Source: Streptomyces sp. NRRL WC-3618 | Lineage (GTDB): Bacteria > Actinomycetota > Actinomycetes > Streptomycetales > Streptomycetaceae | DNA length: 64,000 nt | NCBI RefSeq assembly: GCF_001280005.1 | Contig: NZ_LGDW01000236.1 | Span: 1-64,000 of the forward strand | Reading direction: 5' to 3' | In this document: positions 9,619 to 19,263 of the stretch, in pieces | Layout of the letters: the number at the start of each line of letters is the position of its first letter | Numbering within the stretch: the stretch's first letter is position 1 | Notes under the pieces: model-generated | What the model was told of the DNA's origin: nothing | Seen by the model: the letters and a program-made list of their open reading frames with translations, nothing else | The model's database searches: none | Made by a program: the position numbers and the translations under genes

Positions 9619-10787
9619 GGCTCCAGGTGTACCACCGTCACACCCGCCACCCCCTCCGCCCAGGACGCGTCGCTCACCGTCCCGAGGAGCCGGATGTGCC
9701 CGCGGTCGCACATCCGGGCCGCCAGGCGCAGGAGTTCCGCGCGCTGCCGCGGGTCGAGGGTCCGGTCGAAACCGTCGGCCAGGACCGTGAGCGCCTGGAA
9801 GGCCTCGGGCACCTCGCCTGACTGGTCGACCGTCAGGACGCCGGGGCCGGTCAGCAGGACCAGCGCCAGGCCCGCGTACCTCAACTCGCCGTCGCCCAGC
9901 CTGCCGAAGTCGGTGAGGGGACCGTCGCCCCGGTCGAGTACGGCCCGCACGCGACCGTCTCCAGTCCGGTCGGCCCGTACGTCCGTGACGGGGCCCGCGC
10001 AGCCCTCGCGGACGGCGGCGACCAACAGCCCGTGCCGGATGGAGCATTCGGACCGGGTGCGCCAGAGGACCTCGGCGAGGTTGTCGCAGCCCGGCAGCAG
10101 GCGTCCGCTGCTCACCCGGACCGCCGCGCGCATCCGGTCGGGCCGTGGGTCGCAGGCGAAGACGGACCGCAGGGCGAGGACCATCTGCTCGGCGGCGGCG
10201 ATGACCTGTCGCTGTCCGTCCGTCTTCCCGGCGACCCGCAGCGGCAACAGGGCCGTGCCGAGCCGGTCGTCGGGCATCGGGGCGCGCGTGACCGACGCCG
10301 AACCGGCGGTGTGCCAGGCGGCCTGGACGGTGCGCCTGCCGGGATCGCGCAGCGCCGTCTCCAGCAGGACCACCCCGCCGGCGCTCAACCGCTCGCCCAC
10401 GATGCGCAGTTCGGGCTCGGCCTGTACGGCGACATCGAGCCGTACGGGACCCTCGGGACCGTCCGCCGTACAGCCGATGCGGAAGCCGCGCCGGCGTTGG
10501 GCGTCGGGGCGGGCGCGTTCCGGTACGCAGGCGGCGGGGTCCGGGAACGCCTCCCCGACGGTGGCGCCGGAGCCGAGGCGGGCCAGCGACTCGTACGCCC
10601 TCAGGGCCGTCGACTTGCCGCTGCCGCTCGGCCCGGCGAAGAGGGTGAGCCGGCCGAGCGGGAACGCGGCCCGACGGTGCCCCGCGTACGCGGACAGTCT
10701 CAGCTCGGTGAGGCTCGGCCGGTCGGGACGCGCCGCCCGCTGCGCTGCGGCGGCCGGGGAGGGCGGTAAGTCCAGTGACAGGGTCAT
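9615..10787 (-). CDS. ABC/SMC-type ATPase
   Basis: 390-residue stand-alone nucleotide-binding protein. Residues about 50-62 hold the Walker A motif GPSGSGKST after an N-terminal RLSAYAGHRRAAFPLGRLT strand typical of SMC-like ATPases. A LGDGELRYAGLALVLL segment near residue 300 resembles the ABC signature. A degenerate Walker B (GVLTVDQSGEVPEAFQ) and a switch-like GHIRLLGT follow. There are no transmembrane or DNA-binding motifs. It overlaps the mazG-like gene by four bases. Function unknown; candidates are a DNA-repair-type ATPase or a sensor controlling the coupled nucleotide hydrolase. Confidence 0.75.
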   Translation of the reverse strand: MTLSLDLPPSPAAAAQRAARPDRPSLTELRLSAYAGHRRAAFPLGRLTLFAGPSGSGKSTALRAYESLARLGSGATVGEAFPDPAACVPERARPDAQRRRGFRIGCTADGPEGPVRLDVAVQAEPELRIVGERLSAGGVVLLETALRDPGRRTVQAAWHTAGSASVTRAPMPDDRLGTALLPLRVAGKTDGQRQVIAAAEQMVLALRSVFACDPRPDRMRAAVRVSSGRLLPGCDNLAEVLWRTRSECSIRHGLLVAAVREGCAGPVTDVRADRTGDGRVRAVLDRGDGPLTDFGRLGDGELRYAGLALVLLTGPGVLTVDQSGEVPEAFQALTVLADGFDRTLDPRQRAELLRLAARMCDRGHIRLLGTVSDASWAEGVAGVTVVHLEP

Positions 10788-10882
10788 AACCGGACCGTAG
10801 GTCTCCGCCGCGAGGCGAACCGTTCCGCCCGCCGCACCTTCCTACGAACGGGGGATCACCGGATCTTGCGGTGATCCCGCTC

Positions 10883-11272
10883 TCAGCTCCCGGGCATCCC
10901 GGCTCCGCCCATGAGTCCCCCGACCTCCGTACCGGGCGGGGTGAGAAGGAACACGTTCCGGTCGACCCGGTGCATACCGCTCGCGAGGCCGAAGACGACA
11001 CCCGTACTGAAATCGAGGACCCGTTTGGCGGTGTCCGTCTCGGCGCCGGTGAGGTCGAGCAGTACCGGGATGCCCGCCATCAGCGTCTCGGCGACTTCGC
11101 GGGCGTCCGCGAACACGTTGACGCGCAGGACGACGAACCGTCGCCTCGCCTCGGTTTCCGCCTCGGGTATCGACCGGTGGCCCACCGCGGAGGGCCAGGC
11201 ATCCCGGCCTCTCAGCGGTACGACCTGGGCGAGCCCCTCCCATTGTTCGTCGGTGACATCGTGCCTGTTCAT
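10883..11272 (-). CDS. SepF-family cell-division protein paralogue
   Basis: 129 residues from ATG 11272, which has a GGAG site seven bases upstream (the open frame extends 15 codons further without a ribosome site). The C-terminal two thirds carry the SepF domain: FADAREVAETLMAGIPVLLDL, TAKRVLDFSTGVVFGLASGM and VDRNVFLLTPPG. SepF tethers FtsZ to the membrane. This copy lacks the long linker of the main SepF and is not in the ftsZ region, so it is one of the extra SepF-like proteins that Streptomyces carry. Its N-terminus shows no clear membrane-targeting helix. Confidence 0.8.
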   Translation of the reverse strand: MNRHDVTDEQWEGLAQVVPLRGRDAWPSAVGHRSIPEAETEARRRFVVLRVNVFADAREVAETLMAGIPVLLDLTGAETDTAKRVLDFSTGVVFGLASGMHRVDRNVFLLTPPGTEVGGLMGGAGMPGS

Positions 11273-11470
11273 CGGCGCACTCCGCCCTGGCTCGCACTGA
11301 CAGTCTGCATCAGCCAATTCTTACTCATGGTCACCCGATCGGCCCAATACGACACGCTCAGCGACCCCCTGTGTGAGAAATACCCGAACACCTATCCGAA
11401 CATCTATACGTACCTCACAGCACTGACACTCTGGCTGTGCAGCAGGTGTAACCGCTCATCATCGGATCAC

Positions 11471-11486
11471 GTGACATCGGCGTAAC
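11471..11486 (+). promoter_or_regulatory. Possible GlnR half-site upstream of nitrate reductase
   Basis: GTGAC, six bases (ATCGGC), GTAAC fits the GlnR pattern gTnAC-n6-GnAAC described for nitrogen genes of Streptomyces. It lies 73 bp upstream of the GTG start of the nitrate reductase fusion. A second exact pair in phase is not visible, although GTAAC also occurs at 11448-11452. GlnR control of a nitrate-assimilation gene would make sense, but a single match in 240 bp is weak evidence. Confidence 0.35.
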
Positions 11487-11558
11487 GGGCAATTCATACG
11501 CTCGGCGGGAGCAGGCCCGGTGTGGAGCAGGGACAGCGGAAGACGAGAAGGGCAGCAC

Positions 11559-14500
11559 GTGACCACGACCCCCACGACAACGCAGGTACGGACCGTGTGC
11601 TCGTACTGCGGGGTGGGCTGCGGAATCGTGCTGGACGTCGGGCTCGGACCCGACGGACGGCGTACGGTCTTCAAGGCGTCCGGGGACAAGGCGCACCCGG
11701 CGAACGCCGGGCGACTGTGCACCAAGGGCGCGACCACCGCGGACATGCTCAGCGCGCCCGGCCGGCTGACCACCGCGCTGGTCCGGGACGGTCTGGACGA
11801 CCGGGGTGAGGAACTCGTCCCCGCGCCCGTCGCCGACGCGATCGCCGAGACCGCGCGGCGGCTGCGCGGAGTCGTCGACGAGCACGGGCCGGACGCCGTC
11901 GCCTTCTATGTCTCCGGGCAGATGGGCCTGGAGGCCCAGTATCTGGCGAACAAGCTGGCGAAGGGGTTCGTGGGCACGAACCAGATCGAGTCGAACTCCC
12001 GGCTGTGCATGGCGAGCGCGGGCACCGGATACAAGCTCTCGCTGGGCGCCGACGGGCCGCCCGGCTCGTACGACGACTTCGACCACGCCGACGCCTTCCT
12101 CGTCATCGGTTCGAACATGGCCGACTGCCATCCGATCCTGTATCTGCGGATGATGGAGCGGGTCAAGGCGGGGGCCAGGCTCATCGTCGTCGACCCACGG
12201 CGTACCGCCACCGCCGCGAAGGCCGATCTGTTCCTGCAGATCCGGCCCGGGACGGACCTTGCGCTCCTCAACGGACTCCTCCATCTCCTGCACGTCGGCG
12301 GGTACACGGACCAGGAGTTCGTCGCCGCCCACACCGAGGGCTGGGAGGAGATGCCGGCCTTCCTCGCCGACTATCCGCCGGACGCCGTCTCCGCGATCAC
12401 CGGCATCCCCGAGGACGACATCCGGGAAGCGGCCCGGATCATCGGCGAGGCCAGCGCTTCCGGTGAGTGGATGAGCTGCTGGACGATGGGGCTCAACCAG
12501 TCCACGCACGGCACCTGGAACACGAACGCCCTGGTCAACCTGCATCTCGCCACCGGCGCGATCTGTCGCCCCGGCAGCGGCCCGTTCTCCCTCACCGGGC
12601 AGCCCAACGCCATGGGCGGCCGGGAGATGGGGTACATGGGGCCGGGGCTTCCCGGGCAGCGGTCCGTGCTCGTCGACGAGGAGCGGGCGTTCGTCGAGGA
12701 CCTGTGGGAGCTGCCCGCGGGCACTCTGCGCAAGGACGGCGCCGGGCTCGGCACGATCGAGATGTTCCGACGGATGGCCGAGGGGCACATCAAGGCCTGC
12801 TGGATCATCTGCACCAACCCGGTCGCCTCGGTCGCCAACCGCCGTACGGTCATCGAGGGCCTGGAGGCCGCCGAGTTCGTCGTCACCCAGGACGTCTTCG
12901 CCGAGACCGAGACCAACGCGTACGCCGATGTCGTGCTGCCCGGTGCGATGTGGACCGAGGCCGAGGGCGTCCTCGTCAACAGCGAGCGCGGCCTCACCCT
13001 CGCCCGGGCCGCCGTCGACCCGCCCGGCGACGCCATGGCCGACTGGCGGATCATCGCCGCTGTCGCCCGCGCGATGGGGTTCGAGGGATTCGCGTACGAG
13101 AGTGCCGAGGACGTCTTCGAGGAGCTCAAGCGGGCGTGGAACCCGAAGACCGGGTGGGATCTGCGGGGCGTCACCTACGAGCGGCTGCGGGAGACTCCCG
13201 TGCAGTGGCCGGCCTCCTCGGTGGAGGGGCCCGCGCGCAATCCCATTCGCTACCGGGAGGAAGGGGCGGGGCTGCGGTTTCCCACGGCCAGTGGGCGTGG
13301 CGTTTTCCACCCCCGGCCGTATCTGCCCGCCGCCGAACTGCCCGACGACGACTTCCCGTTCGTCCTCAACACCGGGCGCGTACAGCACCAGTGGCACACC
13401 CTGACGAAGACGGGGAAGGTCGCCAAGCTCAACAAGCTGAACTCCGGGCCGTTCGTGGAGGTGCATCCCGAGGACGCGCGGGAGTTGGGAGTCGTGGACG
13501 GCGACTCGGTCGAGGTGGCGTCGCGGCGCGGGCGGGCCGTGCTGCCAGCGGTCGTCACCGACCGGGTGCGGCCGGGGTGCGTCTTCGCGCCCTTCCACTG
13601 GAACGACCTTTTCGGGGAGTACCTCAGCATCAACGCGGTGACGAGCGACGCGGTCGATCCGCTGTCCCTGCAACCGGAGTTCAAGGTGTGCGCGGTGTCC
13701 CTGGCGAGGGTGCACCGCCCCGAACCGCAGGCGCGGCCCCCGCTGACTCCTCCGTCCACTCTCCCACAAGTGCCGGTCACGGTAACGGAGTTGGCGTTCA
13801 CGCCGGTTCCCCCACCCGTTCTCAGCGCGCAGGAACGCCAGTACCTCTCGGGATTCCTCGCCGGGCTGCCCACCGGCGCCGCGGGGATTCCCGTGCTGCC
13901 CGCCGCCGCTCCCTTCAGCGCCGAGCACGCCGACTGGGTGAACGGGATGCTCGCCGGCATGTACTCCAGGGCTGTGGACGCCCCGCCGCAGGAACGGGTC
14001 GGTGTCGGGGTCGAGGTCGACGGGCGTGAGGTCGTCGTGCTGTGGGCCTCGCAGACCGGCAACGCAGAGGAACTCGCCGGTGCGGCCGCCGAGCGGCTGA
14101 CCGCCGGGGGTCACCGGGCGAGGCTCGTCGGCATGGACGAGGCCGATGTGACCGCCCTCGCGCGCAGCGCCGATCTCCTCTTCATCACCAGTACGTTCGG
14201 CGACGGCGACGCCCCCGACAACGGCTCCGGCTTCTGGGACACGCTCTCCGGGGAGCAGGCGCCGCGGCTGGACGGCGTGCGGTACGCCGTACTCGCGCTG
14301 GGCGACTCCTCGTACGACGACTTCTGTGGGCACGGGCGCCGACTGGACGCGCGGCTGGACGAGTTGGGGGCGGTGCGGATCGCGCCGCGCACCGACTGCG
14401 AGCCCGACTTCGAACCGTCGGCGGGCGCGTGGCTCGACCAGGTGCTCGACGTACTGGACACGAAGGACGACGAGAAGGACCGAGCCTCCGCTCCCGCCCC

Positions 14501-15656
14501 CTTTCCAACTCCCCCTCCTCCTCCCACCGTCCGGTCCGCGAAGGCCGCCCCCTCCCCCGCACGGCTCGTCGGCAACCGGCTGCTCAGCCTGTCCGGCGCG
14601 ACGAAGGAGGTGCGCCGGTTCACCTTCGACGTCAGCGGTACGGAGCTGACGTACGAAGCGGGTGACGCGCTCGGGGTGCGGCCCCTCAACTCCACGTCCC
14701 TGGTGGAGGAATGGCTGGCAGTGGCCGGACTGGACGCGTCAACCGGCGTGGAAGTGGACGGAGTTGGCGAGTTCCCGTTCTCCGAGGCGCTGCACCGGCA
14801 GCTCGACATCACCCGGATCACACCCGACCTGCTGCGCTTCGTCTCCGAACGGGCGCGGGACAACCGTGAGTTGAAGAAGCTGATGCGGTCCGACAACAAG
14901 GACGGGCTGGCCCGCTGGTCGTGGGGTCGGCAGGCCGTCGACGTGGTCGCCGAGTACGGGGTGCGGGCGTCCGCGCAGGAGTGGGCGAAGGTGCTGCGGC
15001 GGCTTCAGCCCCGTCTGTACTCCATATCGTCGAGCCCGCTCGTCGACCCGTCGCGGGTGTCGCTGACGGTGTCCGTGGTGCGGTACGAGAACCTGCGCGG
15101 CCGGCCGCGCGGCGGTGTCTGCTCGCCCTTCCTCGCCGACGCCGGGCCGGACACGGCGGTGCCCGTCTTCGTCCAGCGTTCGCCGCACTTCAGGCCTCCC
15201 TCGGACGCCTCGACACCGATGGTGATGGTCGGGCCGGGGACCGGGGTGGCGCCGTTCGTGGGGTTCCTGGAGGAACGGCGGGCGCTCGGGCACGCGGCGC
15301 CGAACTGGCTGTTCTTCGGCGAGCAGCACCGCGCCACCGACTTCTACTACGAGGACGAGCTGGCCGCGCTGGTGGCCGAGGGCACGCTGACCCGCCTGGA
15401 CACCGCGTTCTCCCGCGACCAGCGCAACAAGGTCTACGTCCAGGACCGGATGCGCGAGCACGGGCCGGAGCTGTGGCACTGGCTGCAGGAGGGCGCCCAC
15501 TTCTACGTGTGCGGTGACGCCTCGCGCATGGCCAAGGACGTGGACCGGGCGCTGCGGGACATCGCGGTGGCGCACGGCGGTCTGAGCGAGGACGAGGCGG
15601 GTGTGTACGTGAAGCAGCTCACGGCGGCGAAGCGCTACGTACGCGATGTCTACTGA
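11559..15656 (+). CDS. Assimilatory nitrate reductase fused to CysJ-like flavoprotein
   Basis: 1365 residues. The N-terminal part (to about residue 740) is a molybdopterin nitrate reductase: the [4Fe-4S] Cys set C14, C17, C21, C54; NSRLCMASA with the probable Mo-ligating Cys near residue 150; and the MGD segments [20 protein letters not shown] and [15 protein letters not shown]. After a short linker comes a flavodoxin domain ([11 protein letters not shown] near residue 827; [14 protein letters not shown]), then a Pro-rich linker and an FAD/NADPH reductase domain ([41 protein letters not shown]). The chain should carry electrons from NADPH through FAD, FMN and Fe-S to Mo in one polypeptide and reduce nitrate to nitrite. 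The start is GTG 11559; an earlier in-frame start has no ribosome site. No nitrite reductase gene is next to it. Confidence 0.93.
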   Translation: MTTTPTTTQVRTVCSYCGVGCGIVLDVGLGPDGRRTVFKASGDKAHPANAGRLCTKGATTADMLSAPGRLTTALVRDGLDDRGEELVPAPVADAIAETARRLRGVVDEHGPDAVAFYVSGQMGLEAQYLANKLAKGFVGTNQIESNSRLCMASAGTGYKLSLGADGPPGSYDDFDHADAFLVIGSNMADCHPILYLRMMERVKAGARLIVVDPRRTATAAKADLFLQIRPGTDLALLNGLLHLLHVGGYTDQEFVAAHTEGWEEMPAFLADYPPDAVSAITGIPEDDIREAARIIGEASASGEWMSCWTMGLNQSTHGTWNTNALVNLHLATGAICRPGSGPFSLTGQPNAMGGREMGYMGPGLPGQRSVLVDEERAFVEDLWELPAGTLRKDGAGLGTIEMFRRMAEGHIKACWIICTNPVASVANRRTVIEGLEAAEFVVTQDVFAETETNAYADVVLPGAMWTEAEGVLVNSERGLTLARAAVDPPGDAMADWRIIAAVARAMGFEGFAYESAEDVFEELKRAWNPKTGWDLRGVTYERLRETPVQWPASSVEGPARNPIRYREEGAGLRFPTASGRGVFHPRPYLPAAELPDDDFPFVLNTGRVQHQWHTLTKTGKVAKLNKLNSGPFVEVHPEDARELGVVDGDSVEVASRRGRAVLPAVVTDRVRPGCVFAPFHWNDLFGEYLSINAVTSDAVDPLSLQPEFKVCAVSLARVHRPEPQARPPLTPPSTLPQVPVTVTELAFTPVPPPVLSAQERQYLSGFLAGLPTGAAGIPVLPAAAPFSAEHADWVNGMLAGMYSRAVDAPPQERVGVGVEVDGREVVVLWASQTGNAEELAGAAAERLTAGGHRARLVGMDEADVTALARSADLLFITSTFGDGDAPDNGSGFWDTLSGEQAPRLDGVRYAVLALGDSSYDDFCGHGRRLDARLDELGAVRIAPRTDCEPDFEPSAGAWLDQVLDVLDTKDDEKDRASAPAPFPTPPPPPTVRSAKAAPSPARLVGNRLLSLSGATKEVRRFTFDVSGTELTYEAGDALGVRPLNSTSLVEEWLAVAGLDASTGVEVDGVGEFPFSEALHRQLDITRITPDLLRFVSERARDNRELKKLMRSDNKDGLARWSWGRQAVDVVAEYGVRASAQEWAKVLRRLQPRLYSISSSPLVDPSRVSLTVSVVRYENLRGRPRGGVCSPFLADAGPDTAVPVFVQRSPHFRPPSDASTPMVMVGPGTGVAPFVGFLEERRALGHAAPNWLFFGEQHRATDFYYEDELAALVAEGTLTRLDTAFSRDQRNKVYVQDRMREHGPELWHWLQEGAHFYVCGDASRMAKDVDRALRDIAVAHGGLSEDEAGVYVKQLTAAKRYVRDVY

Positions 15657-15785
15657 AATCCCATAAATACCAGAAATGCCATAAAATCCGATAAATACTA
15701 CTGACGGATATTCTTACCGGCCTCACACCGGCCGTTTCACCTCCTATGGCACGCGGCATACCGGGCCCGATTACCGTCCGATGTC
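15657..15785. other. AT-rich intergenic island
   Basis: About 60 bases here (15655-15715) are markedly AT-rich for this genome, with repeated ATAAATAC and CCATAAA words. It separates the nitrate reductase from the membrane protein gene and probably holds a promoter. A direct repeat ACCGGCC (about 15716-15733) follows. No clear terminator hairpin. Confidence 0.4.
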
Positions 15786-17573
15786 GTGCACTTGGCAGAA
15801 ATAGCGCCGGACGCCACGGCGAAGACGAACCCCCTCCGGATCCGGCCCCAGTCCCGGACCCGGACCCCGGTGGGGACGCCGGAGGCCGACGCCCCCGTGC
15901 AGTGGCATCGCGTGCTGACCCTGCTCGCGACCGTCAGCCTGTTCATCGGTACGCGCTCGCTGTGGACGCAGGCCGCCAGTCACCAGCTCGTCATCGCCGC
16001 CGTCGTCTCGCTCTGCTATCTGTCGATCATGGTCACCGGAGCGCTGGCGCTGACCGTACGCCGGCCCCGGACGCTCGCCCGCCTTGACCTGTGCGTCCTG
16101 ATCACGGCCGTGACGCTGACCGTGTGCACGCTCGCCCTGAACCACGCCGGCGGCGACGAGGGCGTCCTCACCACGCAGGCCGCCCGCGAACTGGCCGCCG
16201 GACACCCCGTGTACGGGCAGCCCTGGCCGTGGCTGTTCCAGCACAACTCCGGCGTCACCCTGACTCCGACGATGAACGGCGGCTACGACTTCACCTACGG
16301 CTACCCGCCCCTCGTCCCGCTCCTGACCGCGCCACTGCTGTGGCTCGGGCACGGCGCGCTCGCCGCGACCGTGGTGACGACCGGGGCGCTCCTCGTCGCC
16401 GCGGTGACGCTGTGGCTGCTGCTGCCGGTGCCGTGGCGGTCGGCGGCGACCATGGTGTGCCTGGGCTTCGGCTTCCTGCCGAGCTACGCGCGGCTCGGAT
16501 ACCCGGCGATCGTCGGGCTCGCGCTGCTCGTCCCTGTAGTGGTGCGCTGGCCGCGGATCGGGGCGGGCGGACGGCTGGGCCGGGGCGGCCTCGCGCGCGC
16601 CGCCTGTCTGGGCGCGGCCTGCGCGGCGCAGCAACTGCCGTGGTTCCTCGTGCCGTTCCTGCTGGCCGGGATCTACGCCGTGCGCCGGGGCGAGCTGGGC
16701 GCCCGTCCCGCCGCCTGGGTGGTGCTGCGGATCACCGGTGCGGCGGCCACCGTATGGCTGCTGATCAACACGTACTTCATCGTCAGCGAGCCGCGCACCT
16801 GGGCGACCGGTGTCGCGCTGCCGCTGACGCAGGACGCGACGATCCACGGGCAGGGCCTGGTGGGCGTCGCGCTCTACTTCACCGACGGCAGCGACCGGCT
16901 GGCCTGGTACTCGCACGCGAGCATGCTGCTGACGGGGGCGCTGCTGGCGCTGCTCGTCGTGTTCGTGCGGCGGCTGGGTCCGGCGACGGTGGTGCTGCCG
17001 TGGTGCGCCTTCTTCCTGGCGACGCGTTCGCAGGACGGCTACTACCTGATGATGACCCCGCTGTGGCTGGCGGCCGCGGTGACCACACCGGCCGCGTCCT
17101 TCGCCAGGGCGTGGCAGCCCCGGCCGCGTTTCCTGGCGGGCCCGCGCCGACGCCCCGCGCTGGTCGCGACCGGCGCGCTGCTCCTCGTACCGGCGCTGGT
17201 GTGTACCGCCGTGGCGGCGACGGGTTCACCGCCGCTGCGGCTGCGGGTGACGAGGACGCTCACGAGCGGTCCGGCCGGCGTGTCGGAACTGTCCGTCCGG
17301 GTGACGAACGGGGACGACAGCGCCCTCACCCCCCACTTCACGCTCACCACCGGCCAGGGCATGACCCGCTGGTGGACGGTGGTCCAGGGACCGGCCACGC
17401 TGCCCGCGCACACGAGCGCCCTCTACCGGATCCAGCCGCCCGAACGGGTGTTCCCGGTACCCGAGCGCCCAGATACGCGTATCCGGCTGCGTGTCTTCAC
17501 GGCGTCACCGGACACCTTGTCGAGCGTGGACCTCCGGCTGCCGGGCGGGTCGGCCGTGAAGCGGGTGCCGTAG
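15786..17573 (+). CDS. Polytopic membrane protein, GT-C-like
   Basis: 595 residues, about ten hydrophobic helices between residues 45 and 480, then an extracytoplasmic beta-type C-terminal domain of about 110 residues. The first periplasmic loop contains NHAGGDEGVLTTQAARELAAGHPVYG (given in part: GGDEGVLTTQAARELA), where the acidic pair could be the metal or dolichyl-phosphate site of GT-C mannosyltransferase-like enzymes. The start is GTG 15786. No operon partner is obvious. The GT-C assignment rests on architecture and the acidic first loop only. Confidence 0.65.
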   Translation: MHLAEIAPDATAKTNPLRIRPQSRTRTPVGTPEADAPVQWHRVLTLLATVSLFIGTRSLWTQAASHQLVIAAVVSLCYLSIMVTGALALTVRRPRTLARLDLCVLITAVTLTVCTLALNHAGGDEGVLTTQAARELAAGHPVYGQPWPWLFQHNSGVTLTPTMNGGYDFTYGYPPLVPLLTAPLLWLGHGALAATVVTTGALLVAAVTLWLLLPVPWRSAATMVCLGFGFLPSYARLGYPAIVGLALLVPVVVRWPRIGAGGRLGRGGLARAACLGAACAAQQLPWFLVPFLLAGIYAVRRGELGARPAAWVVLRITGAAATVWLLINTYFIVSEPRTWATGVALPLTQDATIHGQGLVGVALYFTDGSDRLAWYSHASMLLTGALLALLVVFVRRLGPATVVLPWCAFFLATRSQDGYYLMMTPLWLAAAVTTPAASFARAWQPRPRFLAGPRRRPALVATGALLLVPALVCTAVAATGSPPLRLRVTRTLTSGPAGVSELSVRVTNGDDSALTPHFTLTTGQGMTRWWTVVQGPATLPAHTSALYRIQPPERVFPVPERPDTRIRLRVFTASPDTLSSVDLRLPGGSAVKRVP

Positions 17574-17599
17574 AGCTGCGCGGGCTGCTGCCGGAGGAG

Positions 17600-17640
17600 G
17601 GCGGGCGGGGAGAAACGGTGCCCCTTCTGTCGCGCCCGCC
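17600..17640. terminator. Possible bidirectional terminator
   Basis: GGCGGGCG at 17600-17607 pairs with CGCCCGCC at 17633-17640, with an inner GGGG/CCCC pairing. It lies between the convergent membrane protein and sigma factor genes. No T-tract. Confidence 0.4.
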
Positions 17641-17667
17641 GGTTCCGCCCGCCGACCCGTCTGGTGC

Positions 17668-18321
17668 TCAGGCGACCAGAACGGCCGACCGCGACTCCGC
17701 CTCCGTCTCGGCCTCTGCTGCCGCCAGCAGGTCGACGAGGGTCGCGCGGGCCCGGGCCACCCGTGACCGCACCGTCCCCACGGGGCAGTCGCTGACCTCG
17801 GCCGCCTCCGCGTAGGGCAGCCCCATCAGTTGCGTGAGGACGAACGCCTCGCGCCGTTCGTCGGGCAGCGCGGCCAGCAGGTCGAGCAGCGCCACCCCGT
17901 CGTCGAAGCCGGGCAGCCCGCGCGGCTGGGCCAGTTCGACGGTCAGCCGCCAGTCCTCGGTGTCGTACAGCCGGGGCCGGGCGGCGGTGTGCCGGAAGCT
18001 GTCGATCACCGCGCGCCGTGCGATGGCCATCAGCCAGGAGCGCGCCGAGGACCGCCCCTCGAACCGGTGCAGGCTGCCGAGCGCCCGCAGGAACGTGTCC
18101 TGGGCGAGGTCGTCGGCGGCCTGCGGATCCGCACAGAGATGGGCGACGTACCGCACCACATCGCGGTGCAGCGCGCCGACGAAACGTTCGACGGCAGCCG
18201 GGTCGCCGGCCCGGGCGGCGAGCGCCCAGGCGGTTATGGACTCGTCCACCGGCTGCGCCGAGGAGATCGGCGAGGTCGCGGAGGCCGGGAGGGTCGGCAC
18301 GGGCAGGAAAGGAGTGATCAC
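17668..18321 (-). CDS. ECF-type RNA polymerase sigma factor
   Basis: 217 residues from GTG 18321, preceded by AAGGA seven bases away; a longer ATG frame exists. Region 2 is seen as LAQDTFLRALGSLHRF and RSWLMAIARRAVIDSFR. Region 4 is LLAALPDERREAFVLTQLMG followed by a helix-turn-helix PYAEAAEVSDCPVGTVRSRV. The 35-residue N-terminal extension is Pro/Ser/Thr-rich. No anti-sigma factor gene with a zinc-binding HxxxCxxC motif adjoins it; the upstream gene on the same strand is a Met/His-rich membrane protein, which may play the sensing role. Confidence 0.9.
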   Translation of the reverse strand: MITPFLPVPTLPASATSPISSAQPVDESITAWALAARAGDPAAVERFVGALHRDVVRYVAHLCADPQAADDLAQDTFLRALGSLHRFEGRSSARSWLMAIARRAVIDSFRHTAARPRLYDTEDWRLTVELAQPRGLPGFDDGVALLDLLAALPDERREAFVLTQLMGLPYAEAAEVSDCPVGTVRSRVARARATLVDLLAAAEAETEAESRSAVLVA

Positions 18322-18555
18322 CTGGTGTCCTTCTCGGATCATCCGGAATCCGGCAGGGCGGCGACCCACGAGGCTGTCGCGACGCGCGGGACGTGTCTAC
18401 GCCCGGGCGAGACGTGGGTGCGCGCCGCTGCCGGCAGAGGGAGGAACGGCCGTACGCACGTGCGACGGGTACGACCGGGGCCCGAGACACCTGCGGAGGC
18501 CGGCCGACATGGATGTGCGTCGGCGTGACCTGGAGGGCCCGGGGAACCAGCTGTC

Positions 18556-19221
18556 TCAGACGACAGCGATCCCCGTCGGCGGGCCCCGAGAAGTGATCGT
18601 GTGGACGAGCTCGAGCCGCCGCGGCGCCCGGTCCGAGCGCCCGCGTCGCGGGCGGAGCCGGGGCCGGTCAGGCAGCGCGGGCAGCGCGAGTGCGAGCCGC
18701 AGCGGAGCGGCCAGCCGGCCGGCCACCGCCCGCAGGATGCGGAACGCGGCCCGCTCGCCGTACGCCAGCCACAGCCCGCACAGCAGCGCGGCGAGCGTGT
18801 GGGCGGCGAGCATGCCGTACGAGGACGACAGGACGTCCGGACCGAGGTGGCCGTGGGCCGCATGACCCGCACCCGTCCCCATGCCCATGCCCATGCCCAT
18901 GTCGGCGCCGACGCCGGCGTGGGCCATGTCCATGGAGTCCATCGCCATGCCGGCGGACCCCGTCTCCATGCCCCGTGCGAACGAGAAGGCAGAGTGCAGC
19001 GCGCCCTGGGCGACCACCACCACGCCCACGACCAGCGGGAGTCCGCGCTCACGGCCGGTGAGGCACCAGCCCGCGCCGCCCGTGACCAGAGCCCCCGCGG
19101 CCAACGTCCACCAGGCGACGGCCGAGCCGGACATGAGCACGTGACCGAGGGCGGCGAGCACGACGCAGACGGCCGCGAACACCGCGGCCCGCAGCGCGCG
19201 TGAACCCCACCCGGCAGTCAT
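18556..19221 (-). CDS. Membrane protein with Met/His-rich loop
   Basis: 221 residues from ATG 19221 (an in-frame ATG four codons earlier sits directly on the ribosome site). Three to four hydrophobic helices lie at about 10-30, 35-55, 60-80 and 130-150. Between helices three and four, residues 85-125 contain nine Met and four His, including a GMGMGMG run and HAAHGH, a composition typical of copper-binding loops. The C-terminus is basic and probably cytoplasmic. It lies upstream of, and in line with, the sigma factor gene (235 bp apart), so the pair may be one transcript. Not assigned to a named family. Confidence 0.7.
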   Translation of the reverse strand: MTAGWGSRALRAAVFAAVCVVLAALGHVLMSGSAVAWWTLAAGALVTGGAGWCLTGRERGLPLVVGVVVVAQGALHSAFSFARGMETGSAGMAMDSMDMAHAGVGADMGMGMGMGTGAGHAAHGHLGPDVLSSSYGMLAAHTLAALLCGLWLAYGERAAFRILRAVAGRLAAPLRLALALPALPDRPRLRPRRGRSDRAPRRLELVHTITSRGPPTGIAVV

Positions 19222-19263
19222 GACGGCCCTCATCCTTCCATCCGTAACCCGAACGTCGTTGGT

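Noticed and set aside
11415..14333. 972-codon open frame antisense to the nitrate reductase
   Set aside because: A GC-rich antisense shadow: translation is Arg/Gly/Pro-rich without domains, and the plus strand has all catalytic motifs.
18881..19144. Plus-strand Met-rich ORF
   Set aside because: It is the antisense reading of the Met/His-rich membrane protein gene; that gene has the ribosome site and TM helices.
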